A stretch of 64,000 nucleotides of DNA from Volvariella volvacea V23 (Eukaryota > Basidiomycota > Agaricomycetes > Agaricales > Pluteaceae): the NCBI GenBank assembly GCA_000349905.1, contig KB722743.1, positions 835,420 through 899,419 on the forward strand. The letters run 5' to 3'. Each line of letters begins with the position of its first letter. The stretch's first letter is position 1. The position numbers were made by a program, and so were the translations under genes. Shown piece after piece: positions 39,499 through 55,918 of the stretch. Under the pieces are notes generated by a model. That model had not been told where the DNA came from, did no database searches, and saw only the letters and a program-made list of their open reading frames with translations.

Positions 39499-40188
39499 TG
39501 TCCAGGGGGACGGTGAGCGGGGAAGATGATGGGTGGGGAGAGGAAGGGGAAGGATTTTGAGCAGGCTACCAAGCCAGAGCTGGGATCTTGAACAGGTCAC
39601 CACACCAGCTCTGCCTTTCGGCCATTGTGTTCCTTTATTTGGCCCTCCTCATCCTTCCTGCCACTCCCCTCTCCCCACATCCACACTTTCCTCACCCCCG
39701 CCCAGAAATCCGTCTCTCTTCTCGTAGTTTCGTTGTTCTGCACCCATTTTGTGTACACACCCGAATAAAATGCCTGCTCGATTTTAGTCGCCCCATCCAT
39801 GTATCGTTCCAATTCTGGCCACTTTCTGTGCATCCTACGATAAGGCGGATAATAGATATGTCTGACCAATTGCGCACAGACCAGGGACACGGATGATCAT
39901 GTCCTAAGCAGTGATTCCACGCCCGAATTTAGTTTGGCCTGCAGACCGTCGTGGACAGACGGTCGGATTCCAGCTCCTGAGCATTTCGCTCGGCCTTGGC
40001 CCTATGACGTGTCTTGCCACATTCTCAGCCCATTTTTCCGTCCCGTCGTGTGTGAATATACAATGCGTACCGTATACATGCATTTCAACGTCACAAAAAC
40101 CCTATTTAATCTACCCGAGTTCCCTACATAGTGTATGCCCATATATTGTACTCGTAAAACCCAAATGTCCGTGCAAATCCATTGATAT
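39499..40188. promoter_or_regulatory. LAMMER kinase promoter and ankyrin-gene 3' flank
   Basis: About 690 bases between two minus-strand genes. A pyrimidine-rich plus strand near 39640-39730 and an AT-richer part near 40060-40170 are visible. I see no recognisable exon. Confidence 0.5.
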
Positions 40189-41670
40189 CTATTCCCAGAG
40201 GTCCGCAACCGTGTGCCCAAATTCATTTTTGATTCCAGCAGCCTCCTGCATGGCCAACTCCCGCAATCGTCGACCGTTCTCAGCCCCCTCTGCCGTCGAC
40301 TGGTCGAAATTCACCATCATAAGGTAATGTCCGGGTGTATTTCCTTGGTGATCCTGTGCCGTCCAGTCTACCGCCCCGACGGCTTGCAGCAGCTCTACCA
40401 ACTCCAATCGCAGGTTCGTGTCGTTGTATTCAAAAATCTGATAATGGATCGACACCCTCCCCTTATCCGTATAGAGGTCCCCAGCCGAGGGCATGCACGC
40501 AAGGTGTAACGCGGTGTGCCCAAACAACGTTCTCTGATTAAGGTAGCTGCGGGCCGATTCCTCGTCCTTTTGACGCAAGATTTCTTCAATCACCCATCGT
40601 ACTATCGAGACATCGCGAGTCGACGCTGCAAAATGCAGGGCTGTCAACCGCATGATCGGTGTGGTGAAGTCTATGCTCGCACCAAGCTCCAGCAGCGCGC
40701 GCGCAATCGGCATGGAGCGGCGGCGTATTGCCAGGAGTAAAGGTGTGGCACCTCTTGAAGTGAATTCCGGGATATCGGGATTCAGATGAACTTCAGTGAT
40801 CAAGAACCGTAAAAGCTCTTCGTTGGAAGTGATCACACAGAGGTGAAGAGGGGTTAGAGAGGTGTGGTATGATACCCCGAGGTCCTCCAATGGCAGCGAA
40901 CCCAACATCTCGTCCACCGACATTGCACGCATTGCATGCAGTGCTTGTGCCCGGATATTCCACACCTCTAAAGGTGACGAGGCTTGGTAACGAGACACGT
41001 CGCCGCCAGCGCGAATGTACTCCCGGATTAGGTTCTGCCGACGCTCATTGTCCAGGCCCCGACGCGTCGTTATTAGCAGCTCGAGGTGGGTGTACTCGCC
41101 ATCGTAATCATTACGATAATAGGGGGTGTCGTAAGGGAAAGTCCTCGCGTATACTTTTCGCGCATCGAGATACGAAGAAGGGAGGCTGATGTCGACTAGA
41201 TCGTCATCCAGTAGGCCAAATAGTGGAAGAAAGAAACTGCCTGATGAATTCTCTTCATCATCCAAACCAAAAGAAGCAAGCTTTTGCTCCCAAAGGGCCT
41301 CCTTGTCCTCACTATCGTCAGGATTTCCTCCGGACGTAAGTAAGATCATCGCATTATCCCATTGGCCTTCGTTCATTGCAATCTTAAAAGCCGACAATTC
41401 CTCCCCGTGATTACGCCATAGCACGTCGGTTCTTGCACCCGACTCGAGCAGCTTTCGAAGGAAGAGATGGTTGGGATTAGCTGCGGCGACGTGTAGGGGG
41501 CGTTTAGAGGTTTTGATGTTTCCAGAGTACCATGGTACCTCGTTTGGATCGTACCCTGCTGCGAGGAGTGCTTCAAAAATAGGGTAATTGCTTGATTCGA
41601 CCGCTTGGCGTACAGGATTGTCGGGGTATCGCTCCACCCAGCCTGAAAGGTCGGGTGGCCTGTTGATCAT
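40189..41670 (-). CDS. Ankyrin-repeat protein, single exon
   Basis: An unbroken frame of 493 residues, unusual here because nearly every neighbour has many introns. The start MINRPPDLSGWVERYPDNP is at 41670. Ankyrin-type repeats are visible in two blocks. The N-terminal block has PIFEALLAAGYDPNEV, RPLHVAAANPNHLFLRKLL and ESGARTDVL. The C-terminal block has TPLHLCVITSNEELLRFLI, ATPLLLAIRRRSMPIARALL, ELGASIDFTTP, TALHFAASTRDVSIVRWVI and HTALHLACMPSAGDLYTD. The middle (about 140-260) is non-repetitive and rich in acidic and aromatic residues. It ends HTVADLWE at 40189. No catalytic domain or signal peptide; probably a cytosolic interaction protein of unknown partner. Confidence 0.85.
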   Translation of the reverse strand: MINRPPDLSGWVERYPDNPVRQAVESSNYPIFEALLAAGYDPNEVPWYSGNIKTSKRPLHVAAANPNHLFLRKLLESGARTDVLWRNHGEELSAFKIAMNEGQWDNAMILLTSGGNPDDSEDKEALWEQKLASFGLDDEENSSGSFFLPLFGLLDDDLVDISLPSSYLDARKVYARTFPYDTPYYRNDYDGEYTHLELLITTRRGLDNERRQNLIREYIRAGGDVSRYQASSPLEVWNIRAQALHAMRAMSVDEMLGSLPLEDLGVSYHTSLTPLHLCVITSNEELLRFLITEVHLNPDIPEFTSRGATPLLLAIRRRSMPIARALLELGASIDFTTPIMRLTALHFAASTRDVSIVRWVIEEILRQKDEESARSYLNQRTLFGHTALHLACMPSAGDLYTDKGRVSIHYQIFEYNDTNLRLELVELLQAVGAVDWTAQDHQGNTPGHYLMMVNFDQSTAEGAENGRRLRELAMQEAAGIKNEFGHTVADLWE

Positions 41671-42314
41671 CTTGCCCTGGACTTGACAGAACAAGCTTTG
41701 AAGGCGATGGGGTGATATATAAGCTCGGATCAACAGATAAAGGCAGGAGGGCGGCATATGAGCAAGTCGCCAGTGATTTGATGGATGGCGCCCATGAACT
41801 ACGCAGTTTGCAGAAGACAGCAAAGCTCCTGAATCTATCAACACACGGCTGATCGTTGGGTGGCATGAACGACATATTTGAGTCCCAACCCCACCCGAAG
41901 CCAACAAGAGCTTGGCCCACCCCGAAAACAAATAAGCCGACCATAGTTTTTCGCCCCATGATCCAGCAAGGCACTTTGTTGGCCTGCAGAAACTCAGTCA
42001 AGACACAGCACCCATGAACATCGCGGCTTGTTGCACAGACTCCCCATTCATGGGAACGTCGTCAACCTCAGGGCTTCAGTCACATTCTCGGTCTCACCCC
42101 AGAATCGCACTGTCCCGACTCATCTGCATAAACAGGTGTAAACATCCCTGTCCACCGTTTGCGACGGCGACAAGCCCCAATTCTCAGCAATTTCTCCCAT
42201 TTAACCCCACTGCCAGTCTTTATACCCACAGGGTAGACGGGCTATACTGCTTCCTGTTGAAATTGCCAAATGAGAGGCCTTGCCTTCCCTACAAATGCTG
42301 TCTTCGACCGAGAA
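41671..42314. promoter_or_regulatory. Divergent promoter: ankyrin protein / MYST acetyltransferase
   Basis: About 640 bases between two divergent starts. Open frames exist on both strands, notably minus 41573-42001, but none joins a recognisable protein. Read as promoter and leaders. Confidence 0.5.
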
Positions 42315-46175
<3,861 letters not shown>

Positions 46176-46399
46176 TTATTTTGTATGATAGAATAATTTG
46201 GGGAGTAATTTGTAGTTATTTGGCAAAGGAATGTTATACAAAGAGACGAGCCGTTGCGAACCACACTGTGTTTCGCTGCAGTCCAATTCGCGGTCAGTTG
46301 CGTCGGTTCAATTTGATGGAGACAAAGTGTGTATGCGCCTCTATTTTGTCCGTTGGGATTGTATGCATTCCCCCCGAACCATGACACAGTGAAGGAGCA

Positions 46400-48155
46400 A
46401 TGCAGTACGGCCACTTGCCGATGAACGACCGACGAGACTCTGCTCTCGACAGCAACGGTTCCGTCAGTCCTTTCTTCTCCTCCTCCATCTCCTCCTCATC
46501 CTCCCCCAGACCCCTTTTCAGACTCATCAAAGCCTCGGCCAAGCCCTCACCTCCCATTTAAACCCCAATGTGTCCACCTACAGTCGCCCAACAGACAGCT
46601 ACCGCAATCCCTCAACCCCTCCCGGTCTCGCTCAGAATGCCCCGCCCCAGCAGCACCCCAGCCTTTCAACATCCCATTCCCAGATGACCTACATGTCAAA
46701 CAACCAGGGCTCCCCGGCTCTCAAACGTAAGCATATTGACGGAGCTATGGGCGCTCAAGTCCAGAAGCGAAGAAGAGAACCCGACGATGCCGATGGTTTC
46801 GATATCGATGGCGGTGGCCAGGGCGCGAAACACTGGACCGATGACGAGAAATCCAAGCTATTCAACTGGCTCATGGGTCCAGGGCAAGACGCACACTGGA
46901 CTGCCCTACGTGCCACTAAAAATTCCTGTCTCCGAGAGGTACCGTCTTTGTTTTCCTTTGTCCTCGTGTCATGTTCAGCATTCCCACTTCCTGTTAGTGT
47001 GCTAACGATATTTTCGGGAGCAAGAAAACTTATCAAGCCCTCAAAGGCTGCTACGAGCGCAATTTCAACTTGTTCAAGCAGATATATGCGTTCGAAGCAC
47101 ACTACAGCCACACTGTCAGTGCCACTGTTGCATCACTAAGTGAAGCCGATCGCCTGCGCGAGTACGAAAAGCGTCTTCAAGCTGCGAGGAAGGCTGGCTG
47201 TGACGTCGGCAACATCACGGCGAGAACCATTGATCATTGGCGACGCTTGGGCTGGTATGACCTCTTCTATCGGAGGTTGGTGCATGCTCCGCACTGTTCA
47301 CCTTTCATTTCTGCTAACCGAAATCCCGTCGGAATTCCAGATGGCATGGAGATCCTGCCACCACGCGACCAGTCCAACAAAGAGCCGCTGGCGCTGGCGT
47401 CAGTGTCGTAAATTCGGGGGCGATTGATGACACTGAGGGCGATGAAGACGGTGCGATTGACTTTACTGACTCCATCCACATGGGCAATGGTTTGAACGGC
47501 ATCCAATCTGATCGCTCTCAAGCAATGAACTTCTTAAACCCGCAAAATATCCGTGAAAGCCATCCTCTGCCGTCACCCGTCCACGGGATGAATGGAACGA
47601 GCACCAACGCCAACACAAATTATAATCCCACGACCAATGGCGTCGGTGCCAGCGCTACAACTACCAACGTGAACAATAATACCACCACTAACAATACCCT
47701 GCCCCAACCTCCACCACCACCGCCGCCTGCGCCTATTCCTCAGGTGCAAGCCCCGCAAATGACCCCCACGTCGCCATCCGATCAACCTCTAATGAATTTA
47801 ACGATAACTCAAGGAATGGTCACAGCATATATGCAGTTCTTGCAGGTACAAACCCAGACAGGGAAGTTGAAGATGGAGTATCTTCGCCGAAAAGAAGAGC
47901 GGGAGGAAAGAGAAAGTGCAGCAAGACGTGACCTTGAGCGAATGAAGTTGGAACGAGAAGCTGCTGAACTAGAACATACGAAACATTCTAACGCCTTAAA
48001 GCACAAGACGGACCGGGCTATTGTGAGTTGGACAAACCTCGGGGTTGTCACTCTGCCTCATTTCATTTCATTAGGAACTGCTCGCAAATCCGGCCGTAGA
48101 CCCTTCAGTGAAGCAGGCGGCAGGGGATTTTCTCAAGAGACTTTTCAGCGACTAG
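46400..48155 (+). CDS. SANT/Myb-like DNA-binding protein of unknown function
   Basis: I take the start as ATG 46400 (MQYGHLPMNDRRDSALDSNG). A 47-nt intron (46463-46509, donor GTCAGT) joins it in phase to TPFQTHQSLGQALTSHLNP; without this intron the downstream frame has no ATG. A Myb/SANT-like or trihelix-like domain follows: KHWTDDEKSKLFNWLMGPGQ, HWTALRATKNSCLRE, VFGGKKTYQALKGCYERNF and LFKQIYAFEAHYSH. It is flanked by a bipartite basic signal (KRKH...KRRR). An Asn/Thr- and Pro-rich linker leads to a predicted coiled coil (about 47850-48020: YLRRKEEREERESAARRDLE) and the tail ELLANPAVDPSVKQAAGDFL. Seven or so exons. Probably a nuclear regulator; I cannot assign a pathway. Confidence 0.8.
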
Positions 48156-48642
48156 ACCGAATCTGGAGACATGCATTAACGATATCAACACGCATCCCAC
48201 CTATTCTACTGGAGTCATTTTTTAACGCTCACCTGCTCTCTGATTCCCTCGTCTTGCATACCGTCTCACCAAACAAAGTCTCACCCACAGCACTTGTAAT
48301 ATATGGTCATTTTTTCCAAGGCTCTGTTGCTTTCTTTTCTGCCGTGTTGTTCTGCTTGACTTTGCTCCATCCCTATCCCTTCTTGACCTACATTCCCATC
48401 TGTGATTGGACAAGTTTTCTCTCGAGCATGTATCCGTGTTTTTGTCATGTTTCTTACTATTAGTAGTACTACTATTTATTCCGAGCACTATATACCAGAG
48501 CGTGTATGCCGATTCTGTGTCCCTCTATATAAGTAATGAGTGATATCTCTTGAGATAATACATGAACGTGCCGTGACAAGAATACATATCAGCGTATCAA
48601 ACCTACATACAAATTACCAGCTACGAAGACGATTAATGTTCA
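48156..48642. other. Convergent intergenic region
   Basis: About 490 bases between the stops of the SANT-like gene (+) and the ABC transporter (-). AT-rich and T-rich on the plus strand; no exon, RNA gene or repeat recognised. Confidence 0.6.
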
Positions 48643-51600
48643 TCAGATTCCGTGATTAGCTTTTGCTGCCATTTTGATATCTTCTAGTGTGATCGATGAA
48701 CGATCACACATCCCTCGAAAAATGCCGTTTGCCTTGCTGTGCAAGTTTACCGGCGTGTCAAATTCCTGCATGTGATGTGAGCATTGATTGAACCACAAGA
48801 CACAGTCCCTGAGTGTGAGCGGCTGCATAGAAAACCCTCATCCCACCCAGGGTAAAGACGAGTTTGAGAAGTACTTACGGCAATCTGCCCTGCATCAAGT
48901 ACGCATATTCTGTCATAGGAGATGATGGTGCGTAATCGATCTGTAGGGTGAAGACGAGTTTCTCAAACATGAGTCGCGTGTTCAAACTGATGCAAGGACA
49001 TGCGGTAGGGGGTGATGCGAGCAAGGGAAACGCACGAGCTATACAGAGAATTGTACGGTCCCGGAACTCATAAGCAATTGTATCCTGAATGTTTCGATCT
49101 GTTTCGTAATCCACAGAAGCTGGTGAAACGTTTGAGTTCAGTGATGCACGCAGTTCAGCTTGTGAATAGGCACAAACCTGTAGCTTCGTCCAAGATTATA
49201 ACCCTTGCACCCCTCACTAAAGCCCTAGCTAGAGAAACAAGTGACCGCTAAAAGTAGGCATTAGCATTTCAACCATTAATGTGAATAAAGCCACGCCACG
49301 AAAGAAAAGAAAACACAGATCGGGAAGCTCAAGCATGCAGAATGATTTACCTGTCCAATGGAAAGGTTCCCACCCTCGTCCTCAATAACACTATCGAGTG
49401 TGAACCGGCTCGTTGGCGTTTGCGTACCACTCGGTACGTCATCCTCTGTCCCCGTTACTGAGCGTTGCTTCGAATTTTCCACGAGGTACGACCGCTTCAG
49501 AGCGTCCCACAACGTAGCATCGTCGTATTGATTGAATGGATCCAAATTTGAACGCAATGTGCCAGAAACTATGTGGCATGGCGTGTCAAGCTGTGCGTCA
49601 ATAATGTAGCATAGCGAACTGCTTACAGAGGAGCTAATCATTTATGATGGCATTAGGAGTCGGCCCGCATCACAGCTAAGGGGTTGAACTTACAGCATCT
49701 TGAGGTATAATCGCCAAACCACGTCGTAGATCCGTCAAACCGACTCTCGAAATATCCACGCCATCAAGATGAATTGAACCAGAAGTGAGCTCGACGAGTC
49801 GGTATAAAGCTATTAGAAGAAATACCGTTAAGTCCATCAACCGGGGGGAAGAGTAAAGACCCCTTACCGGTCATTATAGAACTTTTACCAGCGCCCGTCC
49901 GGCCAACTATGCCAATCTTCTCGCCGGCTCGTACAGACATCGAGATCCCCTTGAGCACAGGTGGCAACTCAGGCCTGTAGCCGAGCACTACGTCTTTGAG
50001 TTCGACGCGACCCTCCGACGGCCAAGGCGCAGGTGGCTTATTGGCAGATAATTGGTGTGGCGCTTCTTGTTCAACAGCAGTGGCGTAATGTACAATACGC
50101 TCCACGGAATTCATGTTGTTCTCCACTTCGGCCGTCTGGCGAACCAACCAACCGAATCTGATGAACCAAATAGAAAGCCAAAGTTGATGATTAGGAGTTA
50201 AAAACAAGATAGGTGATTTTGGGGGCTAGGCCAAGAATGGTTTGCACTTACGCTTGTTGGACACTCAAAATATACGATAGCACTAAGCCTGTTTGAGCCG
50301 GCGAGATTGTGAATCGCGTGCCCACTGTCAACATGGACACTATAAAGGTCAATAAAGCGCCTAGGAAATCAAGACGAATTCCAAGCCATCTCTAAAATTG
50401 GATGTTTCGGGTGAGTCAGTCAATGTGCATGGCTCATGATCAACAAAATCACGTATTTCAAGGAACTGACCTGGTTCGTCACGGTCAGCCAATAGGCCCT
50501 GGAACATACCCAATTAAGTATGTCGAGAATCCCTGGGCACAGAATAGGGAAAAGATGAACTGACCGGTTCTCAACATCTACCCGGCGTTCGTTGTCCTGC
50601 CTGAATTTCTCGGACTCTCCATATGCCCTTATGATAGGAAGGCCAGTCAAGCTCTCCGAAAAATGCGAATATAACGAAGAACGGAGGACAGCATCTGCAA
50701 CACATTTAGAATTGGATCAACGACAGCACGGCTTGACAGCCCACCTAGTCGCTAAAAGTAAGCCAAACAACAGCGTTAATCGAATGCAAGCGGGCACCAT
50801 GTCAATGACTTGCCTTCAACTCCCGGGCACTAGCTCTATAGAATGCCGCAGCATAGATGTATACGATGAGGATGCAGAACACGCCAATGAGGAACCAAGG
50901 GAGCACGATGGAAATTAAGATAATGGCACCAATGATCGACGAAGTAGTGCCCGCAAACATGCGCAGTGAATCTAAAAAAGAGTCAATCCTCCGTATTGAT
51001 AGGTGGAAGACCCTCACAAACCCCCAAGCAGATTGTCAATTGTATCAATATCTACGGATGAAACATGAATAGGAATCAGAAGGTGAGGGAAGAATGGTAT
51101 GCATACCTTTGGAGAATCGATTCATGATACGTCCCAGGGGCTGCAAATCGCCGCAAGTGAATAAGCTTCTCCACGCTCCGTGAGTTTGATGGATGTACCG
51201 TTGTTTCAAAGAATGACATTGGTGCGTGCATGACACGATGTATAGCAGCTCTATGAAGCCGTTGCGATGCGAAATAGGTTAGCATGGCAAACGTGGCGCC
51301 CATGAAGAACGCGGCGACGGCCTGTGCAACACCTAAGGAGGCGTATAGACCCATCTGCATCCATTTAAGTAAGCCAAGCCTCTGGTATAAGAGCATTAGG
51401 CACGCACGTAAAACCCGTTTGTTTTATTCCATTTCCGCTCCTGCCAGTAGACAAGCCTAGTGAAGGTTTAGATAAATAATCTTGGGTGTTGCTGGTTGAC
51501 TTACCAATAAGAGGACATCACAGTTGCCCCCTGTAGCAGTACGAGACTGAGGAACAGGAATGGCAAGACTATCCCTCCTCGCGCTGCTTGAATGTATACC

Positions 51601-54436
51601 TTGTACACTAACCAACTAATTGCGCCTGTGTTCCTTTCTTCAGCTTGCATAATTCCGGGTCCCGGAACAGCAGGTTTCTTCTCTTTCCCCACCTCGCTAT
51701 TGCGATGCTCGCTGCTGTTCCTGCTTTCTGTTTCGCTGGCACTAGCACTGGCGCTTTCGTCCTTCTCTTTGACCTGTTGAGCCGATTGAGCGTCATCCTC
51801 GATAGCAGCCTCTTCCTTTTCATCTTTCTGCTCTTCTTCCTCTTTTCCGCCAAATTCTCTAACAAACTTAGCGAAGGCCCCTTCACCCTTTTCGCCACCC
51901 TCCACATCCGCAGCGAGTAATGCGTCATATGACCCTTGTTCCACAATCTTTCCGTCAGCTAGGACATAGATATAATCTACCTGGGGAAGGAAATGTAACG
52001 CATGCGTGACCAGGATTCGCGTCTTGCTAGGGTTGTTCAGCAACACATTGGTGAATACAGCCTTGCCGACATGGGCATCGAGCGCAGAAAGTGGATCCTG
52101 CGACAAGCCCAATTTAGTATATGACGACTATGATTCATAGATGGGGGGCATACGTACATCAAAGATTTGAATATCCGCGTCGCAATAGAGCGTACGGCAT
52201 ATGTTGACTCTTTGCTTTTGTCCCCCTGAAAGTGAGATACCCTTGGGACACACAAAGTCCGAAAAGACAAAAGACGATATCAGCGGATGAATCTGGGTGT
52301 ATTGAGTGACTTACCCGTTCTCCGACCTCGGTCATATCGCCATGGGGTAGCATATCCAAATCTGGTTCGAGACAAGCATCTTTGACGCATTGCCAATACC
52401 TCGTTTCGTCGAACGGCCGTCCAAAGCAAATATTTTCTCGGATCGTTGCATTTTGGATCCAAGCACTCTGTGCGCAATAGCCAACCCTTCCTCCAACAAT
52501 CACGCTGCCAGCGGTCCTTCTCATCTCCCCTATTATCCCTTGTAGCAGGCTAGTCTTCCCTGACCCAACAGGCCCAACAATAGCCACTAGTTGTCCGCGT
52601 TGCACGGTGATATCGATGTGCTTCACCCTGAAAGGCTCCTCATCAGCTTTCTGCTTACCTGTTGGCTGCTTTTCGTTAGCTTTGGGGAGCGACCGTTTCC
52701 CAATCCCATGACCGTTTTTCTTTCCGTCTTCCTTATCTGGGGGTGGAGCATCCCATGTGAAACTAGCGTTCTCGACTCGAATAGCAGGACCTATTTTCTC
52801 ATCAATTGTAATCGTCCCTTCTTTGTCAAGTAACTCGGCTTCAAATACACCGTGAAGTCGTCCGGATGCATTAGCCGCATCCGCAATGGAACTTAGCGAT
52901 ACCGCTAACCAAAACAATGGATTAGCTCGAATACAGCAAATTAAAATGAAGGCTTACGGAGAAACATCAGCGGTAGCCGCAGCAAGTTGAATAATGTCAA
53001 GGACGCAAAAATGTTGGCAGGATCGAGGGAATGGCCAGTCAACGAGTACGTCACAAAGGCCAGGACGGAAGCGAGTACGGGCATGCTCATTGCCACAGCA
53101 TTGTTAGCTGATCTGATCAGCAGCAACGAACGGATATGACTACAAACTCTGTCAACACCTGCAAAATTCAAACACCAGGCGGCGTACCTCATTTCAGACC
53201 GCCTGTATGAGGAGATCTTTTCCAGGAATGGGACCTCCCATGCAAAATACTTGATTATTTTCATCCCACTTAATAGTTCTTGAAGCAGCTTGGCGCGTTT
53301 GTCCGTCCAATGCATGCTTTTCGCGCGGAGTGAAAATAAGCGTTTCATGACCCAGGTCTGCAGTGGAGTAGCAACGAGAAAGAAACCAAAACCTGCGAGT
53401 GCGGATGGACCGAGGTTAATTATGAGCAACGCTAGACAGATGCCCATTTGGATCGGGGCGGTCCAAGCCTATCGAGTGTTAGACCAGAGCGGGACACAAG
53501 GGGGACCACGCACTAGGTGAAAGAAACCAGCACAGAAGTCTATCCTGGACACATCGGTCGATATGTGATTAACAAGCTTGCCGTTGGTGAGAGTGGACCG
53601 AGCTCGAGAAGTCAGGCGGAGAGAACGGGTATAAATGGCGGTGATGAGTCCACCGCGTAAGAGGACCCCTGATGATGTAGCGCGGTAGAAGAACTGATGG
53701 GTACAGAGGGAAGCAATGACTTGGAGGATGAGCAGTGCAAATGCGAGTCCGATGCCCTTGCCGATAGGCGGGACATCCCTTGCGCCAGTGAAGTGGCCGA
53801 CATACGAGTCGGTCGCAAAGTTGATGATGGCCTTGACAAGCAACGGGCTCGTAACCTGGGCGGTGTCGCCGACGACCTTGAGCACGCCAGCGGACCAGAA
53901 CCACCACCTGACGCTGTCGTTCATGGCCCACACGAGGCTGGCTTTCTTTCTCCCTTGCACTTCTCTCCACCTCTTCTCCCGGTCGTGTCTGCCGCCTTTC
54001 AGAGTCCACCCGACCTGTCTGAACCAGCTCGGGCCGATTTCGCCGTTCGCCAACTTGGCATTATACTCATCGGCTTGCTGCCTTTGTCTCTCAAAGGAGG
54101 CACTGATTTTGTCAGCAATATAGGCCGCACCACGGTCGGGCTGGAGCTTGTATAAGTCGGACGCCTGCAGAGGCCGCGCATAACCAAGACTCAGGAGGGG
54201 CGTGATCCAGCCAAATGTGGCGAGACTGAGCCAGTTGGCGGAGGCCTCCGGAATGAGGGCAGAGTCGTCTATAGATGGCTTCGGCGGGGGCGGGTTTTTG
54301 GTGGAGGTGAACGGGACCTGGAGCCATGGTGACCTAAATAGAAAGATGTGAAATTGGGATTCGAATTCTGGAGGGATGGGACGCACCGGCTATGGGCCTG
54401 TGGGTGGTCGTCGCGCCTTTCGTCGACGGCAGGCAT
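48643..54436 (-). CDS. ABCC-family (MRP/Yor1-like) ABC transporter
   Basis: Full transporter with two membrane domains and two nucleotide-binding domains, likely a multidrug or organic-anion exporter at the plasma or vacuolar membrane. [17 protein letters not shown] at 54436 is joined by an intron to [11 protein letters not shown]. There is no extra N-terminal membrane domain; [19 protein letters not shown] leads directly to membrane domain 1. Nucleotide-binding domain 1 has [17 protein letters not shown] (Walker A), [33 protein letters not shown] (signature) and [17 protein letters not shown] charged linker (51600-51900) precedes membrane domain 2. Domain 2 has [14 protein letters not shown], signature [16 protein letters not shown] and [12 protein letters not shown]. 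It ends at 48643. More than fifteen introns. Domain 2 carries LSIGQ rather than LSGGQ, and domain 1 has Asp after Walker B, both usual for ABCC asymmetry. Confidence 0.92.
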
Positions 54437-54569
54437 TCGTGGGCGACGAGCGAGTGCTGGCTGCTGGCCCCAGAGCGTTATAAATCGGACATGCTTGGCG
54501 GAATCTCATCCGAGCAGCAATTGTCATCCTGCTGACTTGGCACACCCGCTATTTTTGGCTTCCACCCGG

Positions 54570-55580
54570 TTACTGTCGGCCCGTAACCGCGTTCATCCAT
54601 TCCTCATCGTCCAGATACATGTCCGTCGCAATGCCCGCTAAACTATCCCCCCCAATCCACGCCATCCCTGCCTCCTTCCTCTTCATCCCATACTCCATGT
54701 CCTCCGCCGCATCCTCCGCCAACGCTACATACGCCCTCGCAACATCCCAGTCCACCTCCTTCGTCACCGTTTGTAGTTTCCTGGCTGCCCGCTCCCGCAT
54801 CCCTTGCAATTTCCGTTCCTGTGCTTCTTCTTCCCTTGTCCTGATGTATGTGGTTCAGTCCATGCTAACCTCTTTATTTCCACACGCACACTTACGATTC
54901 CGCGTTTACGATGCTGGTTGAGGGCAGCACGATAAACTGTCTTGTGTGCAACAGATGTGGTGTGGTGCTTAGCGTACTTGGGGGTAAATTATTCATTCGG
55001 CACAGTAGCCGCCCCTGCATGGCGGATTACGGGTGTAGCGTTCAACGAAAGTGCATTTGGGGTCTATCAGCAGATAATTCCCATCTCCATATGGCGGACC
55101 TACATCAAGCCTAAACTTGAATGCGATTCCCTGCAGCGTGTCTCCACGTTTGATGTAGTATTTTGCCGGTCCACTGCCATCCTTTGCCTTGCCTTCGACG
55201 CCTGTCATCGCCTGTGCTGCCGATGCTGCACCAGCCCGCGGAGCTTTCTCCTCGGTGCTATTCCGAGGCTGAGATGCCTCTACACTCGGGGTCTTCTGTA
55301 CCTCAATTTCTGCATCATCGGCGTCGTCATCGTCCCCAAGAACAAAGACATCACTGTCCTTGAGACTTCCATCTAGATTACTCTTAGATCCCCCTCTTAC
55401 GACACCCACTCCTCCCAGGCACGCAAGGCATGGATCGTACCTAGCTAGTCTTGGATTCTCGTTCAAGCACTTGTGGCAGATGGGTTGACTGCAGCACCGC
55501 GTCATGAAAATATCCGGCGGCCCTCGTGGAGGCAAAGAGCCAGAGCATGCGAGACAGAGTATGCTGCTTCGGTGGGCCAT
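54570..55580 (-). CDS. Zinc-ribbon plus LysM domain protein, probably intracellular
   Basis: MAHRSSILCLACSGSLPP at 55580 begins a Cys-rich N-terminal module: CLAC, then TRCCSQPICHKC and CLAC, spaced like a zinc ribbon or small RING-like finger. An acidic, Ser-rich linker (DVFVLGDDDDADDAEIEV) follows. A LysM domain, YYIKRGDTLQGIAFKFRLDG, is split by an intron and continues RLLCRMNNLPPSTLSTTPHL and RQFIVLP. A helical C-terminal part (EEEAQERKLQGMRERAARK; EVDWDVARAYVALAED) ends at 54570. There is no signal peptide, so it differs from secreted chitin-binding LysM effectors and resembles intracellular LysM proteins. Role unknown. Confidence 0.8.
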
Positions 55581-55918
55581 GTACTGTCCTGGTGTTGTGG
55601 TACTGCAACCAGATGCGACCGGGCTGTGCGGCTGAGATTGTGCTTAACAATGGCCGAAAACGTCACATGAGAGATTCCTGGGAAGGCAAGCCGTAACAAA
55701 TGCGTAAACGCGTTCGAGAATATGGCCAAAGTTCAGAGCTGATCATCGTTCAGGAAAGTGGAGGACGTGCAAGAAAGGAAGAGACAAAGATAAGTGTGCA
55801 AATTGCGCCCGAAATTCAGGGAAACAGTTGAGCTTCCGAATCTCGCCCGTTCTGAGGGGCAGCGAAACGAGCAGTGTGGTAATCCCATTCGGCCATTGCC
55901 GTGATCCTCTACTCCTCC

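Noticed and set aside
41573..42001. Minus-strand frame upstream of the ankyrin gene as an extra gene
   Set aside because: No recognisable domain and it overlaps the ankyrin start in another frame; read as leader and promoter.
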